From Endozoicomonas euniceicola (GTDB lineage: Bacteria > Pseudomonadota > Gammaproteobacteria > Pseudomonadales > Endozoicomonadaceae): DNA of 64,000 bases. The notes below the pieces were generated by a model that was given only the letters and a program-made list of their open reading frames with translations, searched no databases and had not been told where the DNA came from. This document shows positions 1 to 9,574 of this stretch, one piece after another. Position numbers and translations under genes: made by a program. Location of the stretch: assembly GCF_025562755.1 (NCBI RefSeq), contig NZ_CP103300.1, positions 5,272,501 through 5,336,500 of the forward strand, given 5' to 3'. The stretch's first letter is position 1; each line of letters starts with the position of its first letter.

Positions 1-359
1 ATCTATCCATGAGCAGGTTGAAGATCAGGTAACACTGATTGGAGGACCGAACCCACTGTCGTTGAAAAGCCAGGGGATGACTTGTGGATAGGAGTGAAAG
101 GCTAATCAAGCCCGGAGATAGCTGGTTCTCCTCGAAAGCTATTTAGGTAGCGCCTCTTGTCTCACCATCGGGGGTAGAGCACTGTTTGGGCTAGGGGGTC
201 ATCCCGACTTACCAACCCCATGCAAACTCCGAATACCGATGAGTGCAATCAAGGGAGACACACGGCGGGTGCTAACGTCCGTCGTGGAAAGGGAAACAAC
301 CCAGACCGTCAGCTAAGGTCCCAAAGTAATAGTTAAGTGGGAAACGATGTGAGAAGGCC

Positions 360-424
<65 letters not shown>

Positions 425-484
425 GAGTCGGCTCGCGCGGAAGATGTAACGGGGCTCAAACTATTCACCGAAGCTACGGGTGGT

Positions 485-1008
485 CAGAAGACAGATGACA
501 GAGGACAGAAGACAGTGAAGAACGATGAATCGTCACTTCGCTGCTACAGTTCCCTCTTTCATCATTGAAAGATGTACAGAAGCAATGAATGAGTCGGCTA
601 AAACTGTTAATGGCTTTGAAGACCTTGAAGTATTCAAAAGAGCTTACAAGGTATCTTTGGAAATTCACTCACTGAGCTTGAATTTTCCGAAGCACGAACA
701 ATTTGCAGGGTTAGCGGATCAAATGCGTCGAGCCAGTAAAGGTATCTGCGCAAACATTGCGGAAGGCTATGGTAAATAAAGCGTATCTAACGCTGAGTTT
801 CGAAGGTTTTTATTAATGGCCATCGGATCAGCCGACGAAATGCGAGTCTGGACGAGATACAGTCTTGACCTTGGTTATATAACCTTGAATCAATGGCAAG
901 CTCTGAAGGCTGAATACCAACAAATAGCCCGGATGTTGACAGGATTACACAGAAGCTGGAAATAGCTTCTAAGCAACCTGTCCTCCGTCTTCTGTCATCT
1001 GTCTTCTG
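485..1008 (+). other. 23S rRNA intervening sequence (IVS) with terminal stem
   Basis: About 524 nt inserted in 23S helix 45. The ends, 485-515 and 978-1008, are inverted repeats of 31 nt. The outermost 18 nt or so (cagaagacagatgacaga and its complement) pair perfectly, and the inner part pairs with a few mismatches. Such a long terminal stem is the usual RNase III target in IVS-containing 23S genes. The insert carries an IVS-protein reading frame in the sense direction, at 525-965. What is seen: insertion, stem and frame. What is inferred: excision and fragmented rRNA. Confidence 0.93.
525..965 (+). pseudogene. IVS-encoded four-helix-bundle (S23) protein, interrupted by an in-frame stop
   Basis: The frame from 525 encodes 84 residues ending at a TAA at 777-779. 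Reading on in the same frame after the stop gives 62 more codons with clear family character (NAEFRRFLLMAIGSADEM, then DLGYITLNQW) up to a TAG at 963-965. The first part has the family hallmarks FEDLEVFKRAYK and ANIAEGYGK. IVS proteins are normally about 115-130 residues, so the full frame (146 codons from 525, or 126 from the alternative ATG at 585) fits an ancestral gene. The context GGT AAA TAA AGC suggests a CAA (Gln) to TAA change. The family's cellular role is unknown; members form pentameric helical bundles. A sequencing error is possible but only one base would need to change. Confidence 0.85.
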
Positions 1009-1710
1009 ATTGCGGTAGAGGAGCGTTGTGTAAGCGGTTGAAGGTGTGCCGGGAGGCATGCTGGACGTATCACAAGTGCGAATGCTGACATGAGTAACGA
1101 TAAAGGGAGTGAGATCCTCCCTCGCCGGAAGACCAAGGGTTCCTGCGCAACGCTAATCGGCGCAGGGTGAGTCGGCCCCTAAGGTGAGGTCGAAAGACGT
1201 AATCGATGGGAAACAGGTTAATATTCCTGTACTCCTTTTGACTGCGACGGAGTGACGGAGAAGGCTAGGCCGGCAGGGCGATGGTTGTCCCTGTTTAAGG
1301 TCGTAGGCTGTGGGTTCAGGCAAATCCGGACCCACAAAGCCGAGAACTGATGACGAACCCACTACGGTGGGGAAGTGGTTGATGCCATGCTTCCAGGAAA
1401 AACTTCTAAGCTTCAGGTCAAAAGGAACCGTACCCCAAACCGACACAGGTGGTCAGGTAGAGAATACCAAGGCGCTTGAGAGAACTTGGGTGAAGGAACT
1501 AGGCAAAATGGCACCGTAACTTCGGGAGAAGGTGCGCCGGCTGGTGTGAAGGGCTTGCCCCGTAAGCACCGGCTGGTCGAAGATACCAGGTGGCTGCGAC
1601 TGTTTATTAAAAACACAGCACTGTGCTAACACGTAAGTGGACGTATACGGTGTGACGCCTGCCCGGTGCCGGAAGGTTAATTGATGGGGTTAGCTTCGGC
1701 GAAGCTCTTG

Positions 1711-1804
<94 letters not shown>

Positions 1805-2066
1805 CGATGGCCACGCTGTCTCCACCCAAGACTCAGTGAAATTGAAATCGCTGTTAAGATGCAGTGTATCCGCGGCTAGACGGAAAGACCCCGTGAACCT
1901 TTACTACAGCTTCACAGTGGATCTTGATGTTGCTTGTGTAGGATAGGTGGGAGGCTTTGAAACGTGGACGCCAGTCTGCGTGGAGCCGACCTTGAAATAC
2001 CACCCTGGCAATATTGAGGTTCTAACCCAGGTCCCTAACCGGGATCGGGGACATTGTGTGGTGGGT

Positions 2067-2109
<43 letters not shown>

Positions 2110-2232
2110 ACGAAGGTTGGCTAAGCACGGTCGGACATCGTGCGGTTAGTGTAAAGGCACAAGCCAGCTTGACTGCGAGACGTACATGTCGAGCAGGTAC
2201 GAAAGTAGGTCTTAGTGATCCGGTGGTTCTGC

Positions 2233-2286
<54 letters not shown>

Positions 2287-2315
2287 ACCGCCCAAGAGTT
2301 CACATCGACGGCGGT

Positions 2316-2358
<43 letters not shown>

Positions 2359-2360
2359 CC

Positions 2361-2393
<33 letters not shown>

Positions 2394-2559
2394 TGGTACG
2401 CGAGCTGGGTTTAGAACGTCGTGAGACAGTTCGGTCCCTATCTGCCGTGGACGTTGGAAGTTTGAGGAGAGCTGCTCCTAGTACGAGAGGACCGGAGTGG
2501 ACGAACCACTGGTGTTCGGGTTGTGTCGCCAGACGCATTGCCCGGTAGCTAAGTTCGGA

Positions 2560-2595
<36 letters not shown>

Positions 2596-2751
2596 CCTTC
2601 AAGATGAGACTTCCCTTGGCCTTCGAGGCCACATAAGAGACGTTGAAGACTACGACGTTGATAGGCGGGGTGTGTAAGCGTTGTGAGGCGTTGAGCTAAC
2701 CCGTACTAATGACTCGAGAGGCTTGACCATATAACGCCAAAGCGATTTGAA

Positions 2752-2892
2752 GAGCTTGAAGCTATAAGCTTGAAGCCGGAAGCTGTACGCAATAGTGAGA
2801 GAGTGTAGAGCAAGAATAAACAAAGCTGTTTAAGTATATTTTGGATTCCAGGAGCGTTCAGCTTCGAGCTTTAAGCTTATAGCTTCCAGCTT
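2752..2892 (+). repeat. Long inverted repeat in the 23S-5S spacer
   Basis: Arms at 2752-2784 and 2860-2892 are reverse complements at about 28 of 33 positions, separated by about 75 nt. Each arm is itself built from short repeats of the type agcttgaagct and ataagctt. In the transcript this forms a strong stem just upstream of 5S, which could act in RNase III processing or simply be a repeat element lodged in the spacer. No gene is present in this spacer. Confidence 0.75.
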
Positions 2893-2916
2893 GAGAGCCG
2901 AAGGCTCGACCAGTTT

Positions 2917-3035
2917 TGCCTGGTGACCATAGAGCGTTGGAACCACCCGATCCCATCCCGAACTCGGAAGTGAAACGACGCATCGCCGATGGTAGTGTGG
3001 GGCTTCCCCATGTGAGAGTAGGTCATCGCCAGGCA
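2917..3035 (+). rRNA. rrf: 5S ribosomal RNA
   Basis: The gene starts tgcctggtgaccat and ends gtcatcgccaggca, whose ends pair as the terminal helix. The internal conserved segments ccgatcccatcccgaact and gaaacgacgcatcgccgatggtagtgtgg match gammaproteobacterial 5S. Length is about 119 nt. It lies about 186 nt after the 23S 3' end, and no distal tRNA follows it. Confidence 0.96.
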
Positions 3036-3067
3036 CCCAATTTACCTTGAGTTCGCTCAAGGCTGTG

Positions 3068-3100
3068 AAAAGCCCGATAGAGCAATCCGTCGGGCTTTTT
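3068..3100 (+). terminator. Rho-independent terminator of the rRNA operon
   Basis: A hairpin with stem agcccga / tcgggct, extended by a run of A on the left and T on the right, lies 33 nt after 5S. This is the usual end of an rrn operon. Confidence 0.85.
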
Positions 3101-3133
3101 GCTATGTATGGAAAAATACAAAGCGTAGAAAAA

Positions 3134-5215
3134 TTATAAGTGGCTTGTCCTGTTTAACTCTTCTTCACGCTCTTGAAGATAATCTGTCATTTGGGAACAG
3201 GCGTCCTTTGCTGATAACTGATCGTCCACTAATGCTCTTATTCCTACTCCAAGGGCAATGTAGTGATCAACGAATAACTCATTAAAGCCTGTTGAGTTAT
3301 TGTCAAAGGCTTTTCGGTCATGTTCCAGTCCATCAAGATAAAATTCGCAGATTTCATCGATTTCATTTTTAAGTTGAGGGTTTTGTTCTGTTATTTCTTT
3401 CACGTACTCAGCGATACCGTTGTTTGAGTAGTCTGCGGTATCCAGAGGGTTTGCTTCTGCCAACCGGGATTCCAGCTGCAATGACTCAGGCTGACCATCT
3501 GATTTTTTGTAGAGTTTAGCGCTGCGGGCAGGGGTGAGTTGTGCATGTTCGGTTAGATAGGCAATTTCGTGAGTACAGTCATCTTCAAAGTTGCTTCCTG
3601 ACGCATTTGTATAACTGCTAGAAATTGCCCAGAGCGCCTGATAACCATCGAAGCTCTCTTTTTCAACAAGCTGTTCATATTTTGCAGCCATTCTGTTAAT
3701 AGTCTCTTCTGGCACATTGGATTGAACCAGTTTTGAAAAATATTGATGTGCGGTGACTACATCAGACTCATCAATTTCGTTTCGAGCCTCCAAACCTGTC
3801 AGTACCTTATCAAACTTAGTGTTTCCTACTGTTGAACGAGGGTCGATGGCATCTCCGGATGATACATCCTGACTGTCAGAATATTTTTTGCGAATGCTAA
3901 CGAGCTCGCTTCTCTGGTAAGCATATTGTCTTTTCTGACCCAGAATTTCTCCTTCCAGCTCTTTAAACTGCTGCTGTAACTGCTCCTTTTGAGCAGCAAG
4001 CGCCTTTTGTTCAATTCTGTTGGTTCGACGTGCCCATTGGTAAGATGCGTTGAATCGCCGTTTTAGCTTAGAGCCTGCATTGTTCCTGAGCTGGTTATAT
4101 TCTGACTCTTTTGACTTTAGATCCCGAACTTTTGCTTTTAACTTTATTGTCAATTGATTCAGATTTTGCTGATATTCTGAAAGTTTTTTGGCGGCTGTTT
4201 GCAGTGCTAGAGTGCGATTCTTAATTTCAGCAAGCTGATCCTTCATTACTTTGACAGTATTTTTTATCTCTGTATCTATCCTGGTTAAAGCCTTCTCTAC
4301 CTGCTGTGTATCTTTACACGTTTCTTCGAGTACCGGCTGAAGAAGTTCTTTTTTATCTAATTCTATACCTGCTAGTATTTTTCTCGTCTCACCAAAGCTG
4401 GAGTCGTGTGGTTTTAAGTGATTGGTTGCCTTGATAAAGGCTTTAACGGCTTCTTTTTGGATAGTGCTTTTATGAACTTTCAATACTCCCGGGGCTACGG
4501 TTTTTAGCATTGAGTCCAGATCATGGACATATTGAAGCTTTTTAGTTTCTATCTTATGTGATTCCCCAGAGGCTGACTCGAGTGTCTTTGGCAGTGCCCT
4601 GGTCATATCATCGGCTTTTTTTATGAGTGCTTTTTTTAGTGTGGATAACTGTTTAGGACTGAGTCCGTTTTCTTTTGCTCCCTGGTCAATGAAATGATTG
4701 AGCGTCTGGAGCGTATGAGGTGTTTTGGCTTCATTAATAGATTGGGTAAAAAAAATGGTAAGGTCTTTTTGAGTAAGTTTTTCTAACCCGCCTTTGCTGA
4801 TAACTATTTTATTATCTTTTTCATTGCCTATTGCTTCATCAACAAAGCTATCTTTGGCTATGGATTTGATAGCTTCAATATCTTTTCCAAGCTTTTCGTC
4901 GTCAATAATGTCTAGTTGGCCTTTTCTGCCTTTATGGCCTTTAGCGTTCAGGCGTTCAGCCGTGGCATGGAAATCACCGTGTTCTTTGAGAGTCTTTATG
5001 CGTCGTTTGTAAACTGATGTTTGTTTGTCGTCCTGAACTTTTTGTAACTGGCCTTTTCGATCACTGATAAGCTTATTGACAGTATTTTCTACTTTGCGGA
5101 CAGTTCTGTTGACGAATTCGCCTTTGCTATTGATTGTATGTTGACCATCCATTCCCGGATAAAAATGCTCCAGCCCAACTGTACCTGTGGTGCCGGTTGT
5201 ATTGCCTGGTTGCAT
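3134..5215 (-). CDS. Uncharacterised 693-residue coiled-coil protein
   Basis: I do not recognise this protein. It is hydrophilic, with no signal peptide or membrane segment. It starts with a Thr/Gly-rich stretch (residues 1-15), followed by a Lys-rich N-terminal half. Residues about 300-455 are rich in K, E, Q and L with heptad-like spacing, so a long coiled coil is likely. The last 230 residues are more acidic and probably globular-helical. A GGAG lies just upstream of the ATG at 5215. The gene stands alone between the rRNA terminator and hutH, on the minus strand. Long soluble coiled-coil proteins of no known family occur among secreted effectors of host-associated bacteria. That is only an analogy here; a structural or envelope-associated protein is equally possible. 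Confidence 0.8.
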   Translation of the reverse strand: MQPGNTTGTTGTVGLEHFYPGMDGQHTINSKGEFVNRTVRKVENTVNKLISDRKGQLQKVQDDKQTSVYKRRIKTLKEHGDFHATAERLNAKGHKGRKGQLDIIDDEKLGKDIEAIKSIAKDSFVDEAIGNEKDNKIVISKGGLEKLTQKDLTIFFTQSINEAKTPHTLQTLNHFIDQGAKENGLSPKQLSTLKKALIKKADDMTRALPKTLESASGESHKIETKKLQYVHDLDSMLKTVAPGVLKVHKSTIQKEAVKAFIKATNHLKPHDSSFGETRKILAGIELDKKELLQPVLEETCKDTQQVEKALTRIDTEIKNTVKVMKDQLAEIKNRTLALQTAAKKLSEYQQNLNQLTIKLKAKVRDLKSKESEYNQLRNNAGSKLKRRFNASYQWARRTNRIEQKALAAQKEQLQQQFKELEGEILGQKRQYAYQRSELVSIRKKYSDSQDVSSGDAIDPRSTVGNTKFDKVLTGLEARNEIDESDVVTAHQYFSKLVQSNVPEETINRMAAKYEQLVEKESFDGYQALWAISSSYTNASGSNFEDDCTHEIAYLTEHAQLTPARSAKLYKKSDGQPESLQLESRLAEANPLDTADYSNNGIAEYVKEITEQNPQLKNEIDEICEFYLDGLEHDRKAFDNNSTGFNELFVDHYIALGVGIRALVDDQLSAKDACSQMTDYLQEREEELNRTSHL

Positions 5216-5282
5216 CGAGAGTTCTCCATTCTCTGGATAAGAGTCCTTTCTAATAAAACATAGCTCAATTACAAAGACGTAT

Positions 5283-6818
5283 TTATAAAGCCAGCAGTAA
5301 CTTTTTGGGGAGCAGTGAAATAACGCTCTTAGTGGTAAGTAACTTTTTGATGACTTCTATATCAGGTGCGAAAAAACGGTCTTTATCGTAGAAAGGAACC
5401 AAACGACGAACTTCGTCATAAACCTGCTCCAGCGTAACGGATGTTTTCAGAGGTCTGCGGAAGTCAACTCCCTGACAGGCCGCCAGAAGTTCAATCGCAA
5501 TAATTCCCCTGGTATTACGAGTCATAGCCTGCAGGCGCCGGGCTGCATGGGTCGCCATGGAAACATGATCTTCCTGGTTGGCGGAAGTGGGCAGGCTGTC
5601 CACACTGGCTGGGTGGGCCAGCATTTTGTTTTCACTGGCCAGGGCTGCTGCTGTGACCTGGGCAATCATAAAGCCGGAGTTCACACCTCCGTTGTCAACC
5701 AGAAAAGCAGGCAGGCCAGATAATTGACTGTCGATCAGCAAAGCGATTCGGCGTTCTGACAGAGCGCCAGTTTCTGCAATGACCAGAGCCAGAATGTCCG
5801 CTGTCATGGCGACTGGCTCTGCATGAAAGTTACCACCAGAAAGAATTTCTCCTTCGTCGTAGAAGACCAGAGGGTTATCAGAGACGGCATTGGCTTCGGT
5901 GAGAAGAATATCACAGCAATGCCGAAGCTGAGTCAGGCATGCACCCATCACCTGAGGCTGGCAGCGAAGTGAATAAGGATCCTGAACCTTGTCACAGTTT
6001 GTATGTGACCGCGACATTTCTGTCTCAGGCTCAAGGATAAGTCGATAGAGTTCCGCTGTGTCGATCTGCCCTTGTTGCCTCCTTGCTGCATGAATGCGGG
6101 CATCGAAAGGTTTGCGGCTGCCAAGTGCTGCTTCAACACTCAGGCTGCCAGCTAACAGGGCGGCACTGAAGAGGTCTTCTGTTTCAAAAAGCCCCTGAAG
6201 CGCTAATGCCGTGGATACCTGAGTACCATTCAGAAGTGCCAGACCTTCTTTTGGTCCCAGTTTGATGGGTGAAAGGTTAGCGATTGAGAGGGCATCTCTG
6301 GCGCTTAACTGTTTACCCTTATGGCGCACATCCCCTTCGCCTAAAAGCGTCATGGCCATGTGTGCCAGGGGTGCCAGGTCGCCTGATGCACCCACCGACC
6401 CTTGCGAGGGAATACAGGGGTAGATTCCGTGGTTGACCAGCGCAACCAGCATTTCAAGGACTTCCAGACGAATACCGGAAAAGCCCCGGGCCAGGCTGTT
6501 CAGTTTCAGCACTATAATCAGGCGGACCAGGGGATCACTCAGCAGTTCACCCGTTCCGGCAGCGTGGGAGAGGACAATACTGTTCTGAAGTGTTTCCAGC
6601 TGGTCAGGGGGGATGCGGGTATTGGCCAGCAGGCCAAAGCCTGTATTGATGCCGTAAACGGTTTTATCACTGGCAATGATATCTGTTACCACCTGGACAC
6701 TGTTGTTTATAGCCTGATGACAATCGGGTGAGAGCGTTAACCGGACGGGTTGCTCATAGATGGTTCTTAAGGTTTCTAAGCTTAATGTGCCGGGTGTAAG
6801 GGCTATCGACTGTGGCAA
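5283..6818 (-). CDS. hutH: Histidine ammonia-lyase HutH
   Basis: Deaminates L-histidine to trans-urocanate and ammonia, the first step of histidine degradation, in the cytoplasm. The Ala-Ser-Gly triad that cyclises to the MIO cofactor is seen in GSVGASGDLAPLAH (A144-S145-G146). The motif QDPYSLRCQPQVMG is also intact. I chose the TTG at 6818. It gives 511 residues, the usual HutH length, and sits 9 nt after a GGAGG and 1 nt after the hutU stop, so translation is probably coupled. Longer in-frame starts up to 6926 exist but lie inside hutU and would add a non-conserved extension. Last gene of the leftward hutI-hutG-hutU-hutH operon. Confidence 0.95.
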   Translation of the reverse strand: MPQSIALTPGTLSLETLRTIYEQPVRLTLSPDCHQAINNSVQVVTDIIASDKTVYGINTGFGLLANTRIPPDQLETLQNSIVLSHAAGTGELLSDPLVRLIIVLKLNSLARGFSGIRLEVLEMLVALVNHGIYPCIPSQGSVGASGDLAPLAHMAMTLLGEGDVRHKGKQLSARDALSIANLSPIKLGPKEGLALLNGTQVSTALALQGLFETEDLFSAALLAGSLSVEAALGSRKPFDARIHAARRQQGQIDTAELYRLILEPETEMSRSHTNCDKVQDPYSLRCQPQVMGACLTQLRHCCDILLTEANAVSDNPLVFYDEGEILSGGNFHAEPVAMTADILALVIAETGALSERRIALLIDSQLSGLPAFLVDNGGVNSGFMIAQVTAAALASENKMLAHPASVDSLPTSANQEDHVSMATHAARRLQAMTRNTRGIIAIELLAACQGVDFRRPLKTSVTLEQVYDEVRRLVPFYDKDRFFAPDIEVIKKLLTTKSVISLLPKKLLLAL

Positions 6819-6819
6819 A

Positions 6820-8505
6820 TCACTGTTCCTCCAGCATGGGTAAATCCAGCTGACCCTGTCGGGCGCAATCAATGGCTTCCTGATAACCGGCGTCAGCATG
6901 GCGCATGACACCCGTAGCCGGGTCATTGTTCAGGACTCTGGCGATACGGCGGTCTGCCGCTTCCGTTCCATCGCAGACAATCACCACACCGGCATGCTGG
7001 CTGAAGCCCATGCCAACACCGCCACCGTGATGCAGGCTGACCCAGGTTGCGCCACTGGCGGTATTCAGCAGAGCATTCAGCAGGGGCCAGTCGGATACGG
7101 CGTCAGAACCATCGAGCATTGATTCTGTTTCACGGTTGGGGGAGGCGACAGAGCCGCAATCCAGATGATCTCTGCCAATGACAATGGGAGCTGACAGCTC
7201 TCCACTTCTGACCATGGCATTGAAGGCAAGGCCCAGGCGCGCCCGGTCAGAAAGGCCTGCCCAGCAGATTCGGGCGGGCAGCCCCTGAAAATGGATTCTC
7301 TCTTTAGCCATATCGAGCCAGTTATGCAGGTGTTTATCGTCAGGGATCAGCGCTTTGACTCTGGCATCGGTTTTGTAAATATCTTCAGGGTCACCGCTGA
7401 GGGCAGCCCAGCGGAAAGGGCCTTTACCCACACAGAACAGCGGGCGTATGTAGGCTGGCACAAAACCGGGAAAGTCGAAGGCGTGCTTTATACCTTCTTC
7501 CAGAGCCACCTGGCGGATATTGTTGCCGTAATCGACGACCACTGAGCCATTTTTCTGAAATTCAAGCATGGCCTGAACATGGGTAGCAATGGATGAGCGG
7601 GCAGCGACGCTCAGGTCTTCAGGATTTTGCTGTCTGGCTTGTCTGGCTTTTTCAAGGCTCCAGCCTGAAGGCAGGTAGCCATTCAGTGGGTCGTGGGCGC
7701 TGGTCTGATCAGTGACGACATCGGGTAAAACCTGTTTGGATAACAGTTGTGGCAAGATATCCGCAGCATTACCCAGCAGTCCTACAGACAGTGGCTGCTT
7801 ATGTTTGCAGGTGGTTTGCACCCACTCCAGGGCTTCATCAAGGTTTGTTGTTTTTCGATCCAGATAGCCGGTCTCAAGGCGTTTATCAATTCGGGTTTCA
7901 TCGCACTCAATCGCCAGCATAGAGAAACCGGCCATGGTGGCCGCCAGGGGTTGCGCGCCCCCCATGCCGCCCAGTCCGGCCGTTAAAATCCATCGACCGG
8001 CAGCGCTGCCTGAAAAGTGCTGGTCGGCAACAGCGACAAATGTTTCATAGGTTCCCTGAACGATGCCCTGAGAGCCAATGTAGATCCAGGAGCCTGCTGT
8101 CATTTGTCCATACATCATTAAGCCCTGCTGGTCGAGCTTATTGAAGTGCTGCCAGTTTGCCCAGTGAGGCACCAGGTTAGAGTTGGCAATCAGCACTCTG
8201 GGGGCGTCAGCGTGGGTAGGAAATACGCCAACGGGCTTGCCGGATTGAATCAACAGGGTTTCATCGTCGTTTAATCGTTTGAGTACCTCGACAATTTTGT
8301 CAAAGCACTTCCAGTTTCTTGCAGCACGACCAATGCCCCCATAGACGACCAGTTCATCAGGCTTTTCTGCCACCGCCGGATCAAGGTTATTCATCAGCAT
8401 TCGCAAAGGGGCTTCGGTTAACCAGCTTTTAGTGTTCAGTGTTGAGCCGGTCGGGGCTGAGACAGTTCGTGAGGTGTCCGTTCTTGAGTGGTCATTACTG
8501 TTCAT
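6820..8505 (-). CDS. hutU: Urocanate hydratase HutU
   Basis: Converts urocanate to 4-imidazolone-5-propionate using NAD+ as an electrophilic cofactor (second step of histidine use). The 561 residues match the family's usual length of about 555-560. Seen in the sequence are the N-terminal motif VVYGGIGRAARNW (about 53-65), the glycine-rich NAD-binding segment GLGGMGGAQ (177-185) and the C-terminal block with LHHGGGVGMGFSQHAG. The ATG at 8505 is preceded by an AGGAA provided by a short tandem repeat (see 8514-8558). It is followed immediately by hutH. Confidence 0.96.
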   Translation of the reverse strand: MNSNDHSRTDTSRTVSAPTGSTLNTKSWLTEAPLRMLMNNLDPAVAEKPDELVVYGGIGRAARNWKCFDKIVEVLKRLNDDETLLIQSGKPVGVFPTHADAPRVLIANSNLVPHWANWQHFNKLDQQGLMMYGQMTAGSWIYIGSQGIVQGTYETFVAVADQHFSGSAAGRWILTAGLGGMGGAQPLAATMAGFSMLAIECDETRIDKRLETGYLDRKTTNLDEALEWVQTTCKHKQPLSVGLLGNAADILPQLLSKQVLPDVVTDQTSAHDPLNGYLPSGWSLEKARQARQQNPEDLSVAARSSIATHVQAMLEFQKNGSVVVDYGNNIRQVALEEGIKHAFDFPGFVPAYIRPLFCVGKGPFRWAALSGDPEDIYKTDARVKALIPDDKHLHNWLDMAKERIHFQGLPARICWAGLSDRARLGLAFNAMVRSGELSAPIVIGRDHLDCGSVASPNRETESMLDGSDAVSDWPLLNALLNTASGATWVSLHHGGGVGMGFSQHAGVVIVCDGTEAADRRIARVLNNDPATGVMRHADAGYQEAIDCARQGQLDLPMLEEQ

Positions 8506-8513
8506 AACTCATT

Positions 8514-8558
8514 GTTTCCTGAAGATTCGTTTCCTAAAGAGTCGTTTCCTGAAGCGTC
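8514..8558 (-). repeat. Three tandem copies of a 15-bp unit at the hutG-hutU junction
   Basis: On the plus strand the units are gtttcctgaagattc (8514-8528), gtttcctaaagagtc (8529-8543) and gtttcctgaagcgtc (8544-8558). Read on the minus strand each supplies an AGGAAAC. The array covers the last codons and stop of hutG and the ribosome-binding region of hutU. Unit length is a multiple of three, so copies inside hutG keep the frame. Confidence 0.85.
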
Positions 8559-9550
8559 AACAAATGAATCAGCCGGGCAGCCAGCCTTGAAGTTCGATGG
8601 TCAATATCATAGCTGGGATTGAACTCGGCGATATCAATCAGTCGAAGTTTTTCTGAATCCCGGATGTATTTCAGCAAAGGTTCCACGACTTCCAGCGGAA
8701 CGCCCCGGCTGGCTGGGGCGCTGACACCGGGAGCCAGTGCAGCAGGAAAAGCGTCAAGGTCGATGGTCAGGTAAACGTGTTCGACTTTGTCGATAAACCG
8801 GGACAGTAAGGCAGTCAGTTTGTGCAGCTGGATAATGGTCATGTCTTCGTCGTACTGATAATCGACGCCCAGTGTTCTGGCTCTTTCAAACAACATACGG
8901 GTGTTGCTGTTGCGGCTTACCCCAAGGCAAAGATAGTGAAAGGGCAGGTGTTGTTGTCTCGTGTAATCCGCTATTTGGCAGAATGGGGTGCCGGAACTGG
9001 CACCGGCCTGGTCGGGTTTGCGCAAATCAAAGTGTGCGTCAAAATTGATAATCCCAACATTGGGCTTTTGTTCCGGATTCAGGTGCTGAATAAGCCCCTG
9101 ATAACTGGCCCAGGCGATTTCATGCCCCCCCCCGAGCCCCACGGGCAACTGCTGGTTATCCAGCAGTTTTGAGATATGTCGTGCGAAAGCCAGTTGTGCT
9201 GCTTCCAGATTACCATTCCGGCAAATGATGGTTTCGCTGTCGTATACTGGCTGCTCACGGTTCCATGGTTGTCCAGCCAGAGCTTTGCGCAGAATATCCG
9301 GGCCGGACGCAGCTCCGGGGCGTCCCTTATTTCTGCGTACACCCTCATCAGAAGCAAAACCTGCCAGGGTAACACCGGGTAACGCTGACTGGTTTGAATA
9401 ACGGCTTACCTTCTGGTGCCAGCGCAGAGCCCATTCCGGGACGGTTTCTTCATCAACTCTTCCCTGCCACAGAGTCATGTCGGGCAGTTTCTCCTGATAC
9501 GACTCAGGATCCGGGAAGACTGATTCAGGGGTCGCCGACTCAGCACTCAT
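8534..9550 (-). CDS. hutG: Formimidoylglutamase HutG (ureohydrolase family)
   Basis: Hydrolyses N-formimino-L-glutamate to glutamate and formamide, completing the short (HutG) branch of histidine degradation. It has the arginase/agmatinase fold signature: GGGHE (140-144, with metal ligand H143), DAHFD (171-175, ligands D171, H173, D175) and DLDAF (264-268, ligands D264 and D266). These bind a binuclear Mn2+ centre. Length is 338 residues, typical. The stop codon falls inside the 15-bp tandem array. A DUF1738-type deiminase (HutF) would indicate the other branch and is not seen here. hutI lies 24 nt upstream. Confidence 0.93.
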   Translation of the reverse strand: MSAESATPESVFPDPESYQEKLPDMTLWQGRVDEETVPEWALRWHQKVSRYSNQSALPGVTLAGFASDEGVRRNKGRPGAASGPDILRKALAGQPWNREQPVYDSETIICRNGNLEAAQLAFARHISKLLDNQQLPVGLGGGHEIAWASYQGLIQHLNPEQKPNVGIINFDAHFDLRKPDQAGASSGTPFCQIADYTRQQHLPFHYLCLGVSRNSNTRMLFERARTLGVDYQYDEDMTIIQLHKLTALLSRFIDKVEHVYLTIDLDAFPAALAPGVSAPASRGVPLEVVEPLLKYIRDSEKLRLIDIAEFNPSYDIDHRTSRLAARLIHLLTLQETTL

Positions 9551-9574
9551 AAACTCTCTCCATAAACCGTCTAC

